Made by a program: the position numbers and the translations under genes
Notes under the pieces: model-generated
What the model was told of the DNA's origin: nothing
Seen by the model: only the letters and a program-made list of their open reading frames with translations
The model's database searches: none
Source of the DNA: Candidatus Tagabacteria bacterium CG_4_10_14_0_2_um_filter_40_13
GTDB taxonomy: Bacteria > Patescibacteriota > Minisyncoccia > GCA-002779875
Length of the DNA: 15,177 bases
Direction of reading: 5' to 3'
Assembly: GCA_002792165.1 (NCBI GenBank)
Contig: PFNV01000029.1
Location: 1 to 15,177, forward strand
Shown: positions 5,986-12,966 of the stretch, piece by piece
How positions within the stretch are numbered: position 1 is the stretch's first letter
Layout of the letters: each line of letters opens with the position of its first letter

Positions 5986-7554
5986 CTACTTTCTATGCTT
6001 CGGCGTAACCCAAAAGCCCATATACTTGCCGAGCATCAGGCGGGTTTGGGCATCAAGGCCTGGGATTGCGCCAAAGATAGGAATTGTAAGGGGCACCATA
6101 ATCCACTGAAGAATCATCGCGAAATATTTTGTCTTGCGATATTTTGCGGGTCTGGGAGGTAAAAACCAGGTAGAAATAATCGCCGAAGCTATCAATCCCA
6201 TCATGGCAATAATCATCAAGCTCCTGGTAACACGCGGAAGATTATAGGCGATGAGACTTGTATTAAATTCCGACCCGCCCAGAAAAAGCGGCAGCCATCC
6301 CAAGAAAAAAATTATCAGAGGATTTGTTGCCAGAGACCACGAGCCCTCAATTTGAACCAAGGCAAGCCGAATTCTTTTGGCTAGGGGTATTTTCCTATTT
6401 TTTAGGAAACCGAATAATAAATAAGTTGCGTTTTCAGCGGTTCCCCAGCACCATCTTCTTTGCTGTTTATAAACATTTTTTGCAGTTTGCCAAAAAGTTG
6501 GCGCAAGATTTGCATCCATGGAAACAGGATAAGAAAGAGGAATAACGGAATAATCGCCGTCATAATAAAGCAAACAATTCCAGAAAATACGCGAATCTTC
6601 GGAGACCATATTTTTCTGCCAATAACCAACATCATAAAGAGCTTTGAAACTCACCGAGTGAGAAGAAAAAGTGGCCAGTCGTTCAGGCCGCTCCTGCTGC
6701 ATCATCTGCCAAAAGGTGCCGGAGGTGGCAACCACGCGGGAAAAAGAAGGCGCGTCCCAAATATTATTATTGTAAATGGGCACAGGTTGATACGAAGATT
6801 GATATGGATGTTCGGCCGTCAAAAAATGCCATACCATGCATAAAAAATACTGCGAATAAACGCGCGTATCAATATCGAAAGCGGAAACAATAACATCTTC
6901 ATATTTAATACGATTGGCATCCAAAATTTTTACTCTCGTCTCTTCGGCTGCCCAAGCAATATTCGAACCTTTGCCGGGAATTTCATTCTCGAGATTCTTC
7001 GGATGCTTCGTTATCAGAAAATGCGCGAATTTATCGTGATACTTCTCAAAAGCAAGCCTGCAAACCTCCTCCGCCTCTTTACCCGCGCGTTCTTCGCTCG
7101 CCAAAACAATTATCATCCGGTCTTTAAAGCAAGGACCGACCTTGCTGTTAACAGCAAGGTCGGTCCTTGGATAATTAGAATTAAGCAATGACTCCAGGCA
7201 ATCGGAAATAACATCAAAGCCTTCTTTATAAAAAGGAAGGATGACCATATGCCAAACGTGGTCATATTTGAAATTTTTTAATCTTTCTTCCCAATCGGCT
7301 TCCATATTCCTGCGTATTCTCTTCCAATTCATCCGAAGATGAATGGATAAATAAGCGCTTTTGATAAGCCAATATAAATCGAAGGTAATAATAAAAACCG
7401 CGGCCCAAATCGGCTTTTGCCAGGAAAGAAAGACCAAAAACACCAAAGTTCCCCAAGATAAAAAACCGGGGAAAATCTCGAGCAATCGGTAGATTACGCG
7501 ATTCTTTCCGGATAAATCCCTCGAAAAAGCAACGTGAAGATAAGGATATGCCAC
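5986..7554 (-). CDS. Membrane-bound family 2 (GT-A) glycosyltransferase carrying a palindrome-encoded insertion
   Basis: The 522-aa protein resembles processive or large family 2 glycosyltransferases that use nucleotide-sugars at the membrane. Two hydrophobic segments lie near 30-68, before the catalytic domain (about 100-370). HMVILPFYKEG is the first GT-A strand, FDIDTR contains the DxD-like metal site (227-229), SED (318-320) is the base motif, and QQRRW (364-368) is the QxxRW acceptor motif. Hydrophobic segments follow (about 395-420, 430-455, 475-500). Residues 130-143 (RTDLAVNSKVGPCF) are an in-frame 14-residue insertion made by a 40-bp palindrome, between SNYP and KDRMIIVLASEE, which would otherwise join naturally. 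No clear Shine-Dalgarno precedes the start. Synthases of cellulose or hyaluronan type and cell-envelope polysaccharide enzymes are the nearest alternatives; the product is unknown. Confidence 0.87.
   Translation of the reverse strand: MAYPYLHVAFSRDLSGKNRVIYRLLEIFPGFLSWGTLVFLVFLSWQKPIWAAVFIITFDLYWLIKSAYLSIHLRMNWKRIRRNMEADWEERLKNFKYDHVWHMVILPFYKEGFDVISDCLESLLNSNYPRTDLAVNSKVGPCFKDRMIIVLASEERAGKEAEEVCRLAFEKYHDKFAHFLITKHPKNLENEIPGKGSNIAWAAEETRVKILDANRIKYEDVIVSAFDIDTRVYSQYFLCMVWHFLTAEHPYQSSYQPVPIYNNNIWDAPSFSRVVATSGTFWQMMQQERPERLATFSSHSVSFKALYDVGYWQKNMVSEDSRIFWNCLLYYDGDYSVIPLSYPVSMDANLAPTFWQTAKNVYKQQRRWCWGTAENATYLLFGFLKNRKIPLAKRIRLALVQIEGSWSLATNPLIIFFLGWLPLFLGGSEFNTSLIAYNLPRVTRSLMIIAMMGLIASAIISTWFLPPRPAKYRKTKYFAMILQWIMVPLTIPIFGAIPGLDAQTRLMLGKYMGFWVTPKHRK
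7130..7169. repeat. 40-bp perfect palindrome inserted inside the glycosyltransferase gene
   Basis: The sequence from CAAGGACCGACCTTGCTGTT to its own reverse complement is a perfect palindrome centred on GTTAAC (centre between 7149 and 7150), with no mismatch or spacer. The extra coding segment, codons 130-143, covers 7126-7167, which is 42 bp, so the reading frame is kept. Because it is palindromic and in matching register, both strands encode the same peptide (TDLAVNSKVGP). This is the pattern of protein-coding palindromic repeats, as known from Rickettsia. Family membership here is inference; only one copy is in the window. Confidence 0.85.
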
Positions 7555-7597
7555 GACTCTCTTATATTTTCATATTGTGAGTAATTTTTCAAATTAA

Positions 7598-7621
7598 AAA
7601 GCCCCGCTATGGCGAGGCTTT
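7598..7621 (-). terminator. Terminator at the end of the PrkA/DUF444/SpoVR operon
   Basis: On the - strand AAAGCC-T-CGC, loop CATA, GCG-G-GGCTTT forms a hairpin with one mismatch. It is followed by TTAATTTG and runs into a short T stretch. It lies 22 bp after the last stop codon of the four-gene operon and 43 bp before the glycosyltransferase start on the same strand. The glycosyltransferase therefore probably has its own promoter, but I found no convincing boxes in the short space. Confidence 0.65.
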
Positions 7622-7643
7622 ACGTATTCGCAAAGTTCTATTT

Positions 7644-9878
7644 TTAAGAAAACTTTTCGACTAGTTTGTTATCAATGGCATAGAGGCAAATTTCTTGCGC
7701 CCCCTGCTCGGTATAATCACACTTTCCCACCAGATTACCAATCATATATTTTACATGATCTCTAAGTCTGGTATCAAAAGTCTTAAATTCTTCAGTTCCG
7801 AAAGATTTGATTGCTTCTCGAAAATTTTCATTCTTTAGAAAAGGCTGAAGAGCTTTTTCCTTAAGATTTCTCACGTAAGAATTAAATAATTCCTGGTAAA
7901 GTTCTGTTTCTGTTATATTCTTACCTTCGAAACCCTGCAATTCCTGCGCCATAACTTCAACATATTTTCGCTGAACTTCCTGGGCGAAAGCTAAAGCATC
8001 TTTATCATTTAGCTGTTCTCCTGAAATGAAACTGCCGATTAGTTTGAAAAAATCAACGGTCACCTCTATTTCTTCGCCGGTAAATTTGCACTTTGTTTTG
8101 GAACCGACATCATGATTGACGACAAAAAGATAATTCAAGATGTCTTTGGAAATTTGCTCCTTATTATAAAAGTACAAAGATTCTTTAATTTCATTCAAGA
8201 CAATGTAGTCATACCACTTGATAAGCGATTTAAGAAAATTTTCCGGTATATGCTTATCTCGCTTGTCTCTGCCTATTTTGTGCTTGAAGAAATCGTCGAC
8301 ACATTTCATGTCAATAAGCTTTCCTCTGGGACTATAGCGATTAAAAAATTCCCTGAATAGACGGATGGACTCTCTGCCGGAAAACCCCTCTCCTCCTTCT
8401 TTTTCCGCCTCGCTGATTAAATTTTTCCTATGCATTGCGGTAAAATTCTTCTTATCTTCTTCGGATAACCACGACGGAATAATTCCGCTATATATTTCCA
8501 TTCTTAGCAAAAGACCGTTTTCATCGCAATATTTCTCGTACTTCTCAATATTCTTAATCCATTTCTTCAAGGGATTAATCCATCCTTCGGGATGATTGCT
8601 TTCTGTATTCATTCGCGATGAAATAATAACTCTCGCGAAATTTTCAAAAACTCTGGGAAGAAAATAACCGTCTATTTGCGAACCGAATATACTCCGATAA
8701 ACCTTAATTTCGGTCTGCGGTTCCAAGATATAAGGCATTTTGTGATATTTGATTCTTTCTTGAAAAGACTGTATTTTTTCTTCCTGAATAAATTCCTTGT
8801 CTTCCGGAGTCATTAAGGCGAAAAAGAGAGAATTCACTCTTTCTTCTATGTCGCCCACTTTATGGACTCCTTCGCTAATGACATTATGAAGCTCCAAAAG
8901 TCTTTCTTTGTTCTCGGCTTTTATATCCATTAAGACATAAATGCCGTTATTCGTTTTTGCGTGCCGCGAAAAAACATATTTAACAAGATTTGCGCCGAAA
9001 ATCGCGTCTAATTTTCTCTGAATTTGCGCGTCTCCCAATGCAGGGTTTTTCATTTGTATTTGTTTGTCGCCCGGGTTAAATACGCTGATTCCCTCTCCCA
9101 ACCGCCTGTCGAACTTATAGGAACGGGCATAAACCATGTCCAGAACTTTATCCAGCGAACCGAGCTTATCGAATAAAACCCAGAATAAACTCTTGCAGAT
9201 CGTGCATACTTCATCGTTAAAGAGCCATTCGTATTCTTTTTCGGCAAGTCTTTTCTTTATCTCCTTATCCTTGAAAAGCCTGTCCAAAAAATAAGTTCTG
9301 TAATTCTTTGGTATAAGCAGAATAGGATGATCGTGACTTGGGCAATAAATTTCTATTTTTTGAAAACAAGCGTCATTTTCCTTCTTGGTCTGCGAAAAAA
9401 CGGCTTCGTCAATAATCCAGAATATTTCCCAGCTGCGCCCTTCTTTGGTGTCCGCATATTCTTCAAATTTTTTCAATAAGTTATTAAAGAAAGTGCTTTT
9501 CCCGCATCCGGAAGGCCCTTCAAATATATGCATCTGGTTCTGCTGGGCCCCTTGCCTGAAAGTTTCTATGCTCCGTATAAATCTATTGGCAAAAAGACGG
9601 TCGGCAAAAAACGGATTATCCGCGCCTTCAACAAAAAGTTTCGCGCAATCGTACTGGACGAACCCGATCGATTCGGGGTCGTCCGGATACTCATCTTTTC
9701 CCTCTCCCACGTAAGTTTTAACCATATCGTGAAAAAGCTGAAAAATATTCCTGAAAACCGCGTAAGGATTATTTTGGGCTTCTTCAAGAAATTGACTAAA
9801 AGAGATAATCGTTCTTTTCTCTTTTTTATCCATTTCCTGCTTTAGGCGATCAAGCGCTTCTTTTACGGAAGAAGACAT
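7644..9878 (-). CDS. Second PrkA-type AAA+ serine kinase (PrkA2)
   Basis: The 744-aa product is a divergent PrkA family protein. Known PrkA (E. coli YeaG) couples an AAA+ ATPase module to a C-terminal kinase-like domain and acts in starvation and stationary-phase signalling. The N-terminal SFSQFLEEAQNNPYAVFRNIFQLFHDMV (27-52) matches the PrkA start, where a dP-x-x-x-R-N-x-x-q-x-l-h-d-M pattern is usual. GPSGCGKS (121-128) is Walker A and VLMDIKAEN (315-323) is a plausible Walker B. CPSHDHPILLIP (179-190) corresponds to the C-P-x-H-x-x-P motif of PrkA, and CTIC (225-228) may complete a metal site. The C-terminal 350 residues are helical and unassigned. AAGGAGGT at 9887-9894 sets the start, and the upstream SpoVR stop codon lies inside it, so the pair is translationally coupled. 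Which residues catalyse phosphotransfer cannot be seen. Confidence 0.85.
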   Translation of the reverse strand: MSSSVKEALDRLKQEMDKKEKRTIISFSQFLEEAQNNPYAVFRNIFQLFHDMVKTYVGEGKDEYPDDPESIGFVQYDCAKLFVEGADNPFFADRLFANRFIRSIETFRQGAQQNQMHIFEGPSGCGKSTFFNNLLKKFEEYADTKEGRSWEIFWIIDEAVFSQTKKENDACFQKIEIYCPSHDHPILLIPKNYRTYFLDRLFKDKEIKKRLAEKEYEWLFNDEVCTICKSLFWVLFDKLGSLDKVLDMVYARSYKFDRRLGEGISVFNPGDKQIQMKNPALGDAQIQRKLDAIFGANLVKYVFSRHAKTNNGIYVLMDIKAENKERLLELHNVISEGVHKVGDIEERVNSLFFALMTPEDKEFIQEEKIQSFQERIKYHKMPYILEPQTEIKVYRSIFGSQIDGYFLPRVFENFARVIISSRMNTESNHPEGWINPLKKWIKNIEKYEKYCDENGLLLRMEIYSGIIPSWLSEEDKKNFTAMHRKNLISEAEKEGGEGFSGRESIRLFREFFNRYSPRGKLIDMKCVDDFFKHKIGRDKRDKHIPENFLKSLIKWYDYIVLNEIKESLYFYNKEQISKDILNYLFVVNHDVGSKTKCKFTGEEIEVTVDFFKLIGSFISGEQLNDKDALAFAQEVQRKYVEVMAQELQGFEGKNITETELYQELFNSYVRNLKEKALQPFLKNENFREAIKSFGTEEFKTFDTRLRDHVKYMIGNLVGKCDYTEQGAQEICLYAIDNKLVEKFS

Positions 9879-9892
9879 TATATTTTACCTCC

Positions 9893-11593
9893 TTAAAGAA
9901 CAATTCTGGTGAATCTTTTGTCTGAAATCGTATAGAGCGCGCGAATTTTTTTGAATTTCGGCTCTGTGTCCTGATTCCTTCCATACAGCCATGCCCTATA
10001 ATCTAAATTCTGCTTCTCCATTTCAAATTCCGTCGTTTCAAGCTGAATCGTATTTCCCCGGCCCCAAAGAAATTCAAGGCCTCTTAAAACCGGCTCTATA
10101 TATTTTGTGACGAGCGTTCTTCCTTCGAAAACGTGATTAAGATAAAGTCCGTCAGACTTAGCTTTACTTTCGTCAATAATCACGTAAGGCGGATGATATA
10201 GATGCCTGTTAAGCATCTCGCGATACGCTTTTCCGCTTCTGGATTTTATATATATTTTAATAATCCATTTGTCGGGATTGAAACGAGCGCCCGCGACAAA
10301 CAAATTATATTTATTGACGAAATCCTGAAAATCATCATCAGAAAGAAAATTTATCAGCATAAAATCGTCGAAATTCTTTCTCGCTTCCAATAAAACTTTT
10401 TTAGCGTACTCTTCTCCCTTTTTCTCGTCATATCTTCTTCTGATTTCGCTGTCTTTTATCAGTTGAAAACCGTAAGAAATCTTGCCTTTTCTTGCCAGTT
10501 CTTCTATAAATTCATACAAATGCATGCCGACTGAATAAGGATTAAACCCCACTCTCGGGTCAAATAAAACTCCTGAATTGACTCTGGCATAATCAAATTC
10601 ATGGCCTTTGATCCTCTCATCGGCCAGAAATAATCTTTCATGCCAGAAACTGGCCCAACCTTCATTAGCAATATGATCTCTAAACTGAGGCTGGAAATAA
10701 AGCGAAGTTTTTCTTATTATCCCGAGGACATCTTTCATCCAATTATTATTTTCCTTGTTGATTATCCCGGAATATTCTATAAGATACTGCAAGATGTCTT
10801 TAGTTTTAATTTTCTGTTTTTTCTTGCTCTTCTCAAAAATACTGTTGAATTCGGGAAATTTACTTCTAAAAACACCGTCTCTGAAAAAAAACTCTTCTCC
10901 GCGCTTTTCGCCAAACTGTTTTACGAATTGATTATAGCGCTCTATCTCATCATAATAGAATTTCAGCTCCACGGTCTTTTCGTCATAGCGCTGTCTTAGA
11001 AATTCGCCGAAATAAAAACTGGATTTTTCAGAGAATGCTCCAAAAACATTCTGCCTCGCGGCCCTGTCAGCCTCTTCAAGTTCGGAATAATAGCCGACGA
11101 GATTATCTATTCCTCTCGCAAATTCAATCACATATTCAACCCATCTTTTCTGAGCTCCCATTTCTTCGCGGATGCTGTTTAAAAGCCGTTTGTCGGCCAG
11201 CGCTTGGCCGCAGAAATCGTCATCCCATGTTCGCCTGAAAAAAACATTATTCTGAAAAAAATCTATATGTGCTAAAACGTGGTAAAAAATCATCACATTG
11301 AGCCAATCCGGATTATTATCGTTGTAAAACGATATTGCCGGCCTAGTGTTTATTACCGTTTCGTAGGGATTATGAGGATAAGCGTCGTAAATCCATTTAT
11401 CCCTGATAACATCCACGTCATGAACCCAATAATCATAAAGCGTTGGTATCATAACTTTTGAACTAAGCTCTGTCATATCCCTATTAGTAATTATATATTC
11501 CAAGGTTTCTCCTTGAATATTCAAGCCGGCGTCGGCCGCTCTTTTTCTGCATTCTTCCATGATTTTTTTCGTTCTCTGTTCTATCAATTCCAT
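9893..11593 (-). CDS. SpoVR/YcgB family protein
   Basis: The 566-aa protein has the conserved SpoVR signatures. MIPTLYDYWVHDVDV is followed by PYETVINTRPAISFYNDNN (76-94), then HVLAHIDFFQNN (105-116) and the invariant NEGWASFWHERL (310-321). SpoVR is needed for spore cortex formation in Bacillus. The E. coli homologue YcgB is a stationary-phase protein. The biochemical activity is unknown, though the conserved His, Asp, Glu and Asn sites suggest a buried ligand or metal centre. No signal peptide or membrane segment is visible. GGGAGG at 11602-11607 supports the start. The gene lies 15 bp after the DUF444 gene and 14 bp before the PrkA2 start. This placement, with both usual partners, supports membership of the PrkA-YeaH-SpoVR functional set rather than a role in sporulation. 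Confidence 0.93.
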   Translation of the reverse strand: MELIEQRTKKIMEECRKRAADAGLNIQGETLEYIITNRDMTELSSKVMIPTLYDYWVHDVDVIRDKWIYDAYPHNPYETVINTRPAISFYNDNNPDWLNVMIFYHVLAHIDFFQNNVFFRRTWDDDFCGQALADKRLLNSIREEMGAQKRWVEYVIEFARGIDNLVGYYSELEEADRAARQNVFGAFSEKSSFYFGEFLRQRYDEKTVELKFYYDEIERYNQFVKQFGEKRGEEFFFRDGVFRSKFPEFNSIFEKSKKKQKIKTKDILQYLIEYSGIINKENNNWMKDVLGIIRKTSLYFQPQFRDHIANEGWASFWHERLFLADERIKGHEFDYARVNSGVLFDPRVGFNPYSVGMHLYEFIEELARKGKISYGFQLIKDSEIRRRYDEKKGEEYAKKVLLEARKNFDDFMLINFLSDDDFQDFVNKYNLFVAGARFNPDKWIIKIYIKSRSGKAYREMLNRHLYHPPYVIIDESKAKSDGLYLNHVFEGRTLVTKYIEPVLRGLEFLWGRGNTIQLETTEFEMEKQNLDYRAWLYGRNQDTEPKFKKIRALYTISDKRFTRIVL

Positions 11594-11608
11594 TTCTTTT
11601 GCCTCCCT

Positions 11609-12889
11609 CTAATCTTGGGCTATAAGCGCTTTGATAGCTTCAATATTTTTTTCGTCAGTCACGCCTCCGGAAATATCCATAGCGTGCATTCTGAAAAGCT
11701 CTCTTTTATCCAAGATGCTTTCTTTTTTCATATATTGCTCAAACTCGCTTTCTCTATCCGCATATTTCACTATGCAGACGCCCATGCGATTTGCATAACC
11801 CAGAATCTTCTTAATTTCAGGGATAGTCTGCCGGCCGTCGTCAAAATCTTCACCGTCACTGCCGTAAAACACATAAATATTGTAATCCCTGTCCAAACCC
11901 TCGCCTTGAACAATTTCGTTCACTTTTGCAAAAGCGGAATAAATAAAAGTTCCGCCGTTTACAGACGCTCGATAGTACTGATTCACGGTAACTTCTTTCG
12001 CTTCCGTGTCGTGAACGATGAATCTCGGAATTACCAGCTTTTCATATTGGACTAGAAGCCAGGCGTAAATAATCAAATGCTGGGTCACAACGGCTTTAGT
12101 CGGCTCGCCGTACATTGAACCGGAATAATCTCTCAGGAAAAACACTGTTGCCTGCGATTTCCACTTTCTTTCCCGGGAAAGAACACGATAAACCTTGTCG
12201 TTCGGGCCGACAATAAGTTTTTTCGTATCCATATCATCTTTATCAATGCGCCCCAAGGCAATATTGGTTTTTACGATGCTTTTTAACGTTTCTTTTTTGT
12301 CCAAAAGCTGGCCTGAACCTCTGTGACGGTCGGTTAAATCATAAATGTATTCGTCTGTGGGAATTTTTTTCCCGCGGTCCTTCAGATTTGGAAGCTGGAA
12401 TTTTTCCGAAAGCTCTTTGCCGATCTTATATGCCTCTGCTTCAATTCCATGCTCTCCCGGCTCATCGCTTGCTTGAGAATCGTCCCCTTCGCCTTTGCCT
12501 TCGGGCGACTGCTCGTCTATTATATCTCCTACTTCGCCTTCACCGCTGCCGGCAACGCCCTCTCCTTCTTCGCCTTCACCCTCTTCTTCATCACTATCAT
12601 CGCTTGGCTGCTTTGGTTCGAATTCTCCGTGAATCAACTTCTCTTCTTCGACATAAGGAACGGCAATAACTTTACCCGGTCCGGCTAAAATTCTTCCAAT
12701 TTTAATCTTTTTGGAAAAACCGTCTTTTTCCCTTTGCTCGTCTCTTTTTAAAAGATCCTCAAAAGATTCAAGAGATGCCAAGGGTCTATGCGCGGGAATA
12801 TAAATACCGTTGCGCTTCGCAAATTCATCTTCAATAAAACGCTTCATCCCGATAATATCGCTTTCTGTCATAAACTTTTCTTTATCCAT
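11609..12889 (-). CDS. YeaH/DUF444 (UPF0229) protein with VWA-like domain
   Basis: This 426-aa protein matches the UPF0229 family, normally encoded next to PrkA. A basic N-terminal part (1-75) precedes a low-complexity acidic linker rich in Glu, Asp, Gly and Ser (about 91-150). A von Willebrand A-like domain follows from about 245. Its metal-binding MIDAS residues are visible: D254-x-S256-x-S258 in LRDYSGSM, T314 in NGGTFI, and D345 in YGSDGED. VWA domains bind partner proteins through a metal ion, so this is probably the adaptor linking the kinase to SpoVR. ATG 12889 is chosen because AGGAGG (12898-12903) lies 8 nt upstream. An in-frame GTG at 12898 would sit inside that Shine-Dalgarno. The stop at 11609-11611 is 15 bp before the SpoVR start. 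Confidence 0.92.
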   Translation of the reverse strand: MDKEKFMTESDIIGMKRFIEDEFAKRNGIYIPAHRPLASLESFEDLLKRDEQREKDGFSKKIKIGRILAGPGKVIAVPYVEEEKLIHGEFEPKQPSDDSDEEEGEGEEGEGVAGSGEGEVGDIIDEQSPEGKGEGDDSQASDEPGEHGIEAEAYKIGKELSEKFQLPNLKDRGKKIPTDEYIYDLTDRHRGSGQLLDKKETLKSIVKTNIALGRIDKDDMDTKKLIVGPNDKVYRVLSRERKWKSQATVFFLRDYSGSMYGEPTKAVVTQHLIIYAWLLVQYEKLVIPRFIVHDTEAKEVTVNQYYRASVNGGTFIYSAFAKVNEIVQGEGLDRDYNIYVFYGSDGEDFDDGRQTIPEIKKILGYANRMGVCIVKYADRESEFEQYMKKESILDKRELFRMHAMDISGGVTDEKNIEAIKALIAQD

Positions 12890-12927
12890 CAAAGCCACCT
12901 CCTTTTTATTTTACCGGCAATAGTAAT

Positions 12928-12958
12928 TGAGCCGGGACATCTAAAAACGCCCGGCTCA
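12928..12958 (-). promoter_or_regulatory. Hairpin between the PrkA1 and DUF444 genes
   Basis: TGAGCCGGG (12928-12936) and CCCGGCTCA (12950-12958) form a perfect 9-bp GC-rich stem with a 13-nt loop in the 77-bp gap. On the transcribed strand it is followed by AATTACTATT rather than a T run. It is therefore more likely a partial terminator, or an RNA processing or 3'-end stability stem that sets the ratio of PrkA1 to the three downstream products, than a full terminator. Confidence 0.6.
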
Positions 12959-12966
12959 TTATTTGA

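Noticed and set aside
7003..7191. Plus-strand open frame over the palindrome that also encodes TDLAVNSKVGP
   Set aside because: It is antisense to the glycosyltransferase gene and shows no family features. The shared peptide is explained fully by the palindrome's symmetry.
12388..12688. Plus-strand open frames opposite the DUF444 acidic linker
   Set aside because: They are shadows created by the biased Glu/Gly/Ser codons of the linker on the other strand, with leucine-rich nonsense composition and no initiation signals.
12890..12898. GTG start at 12898 for the DUF444 protein
   Set aside because: It overlaps the Shine-Dalgarno itself, while ATG 12889 has ideal 8-nt spacing.
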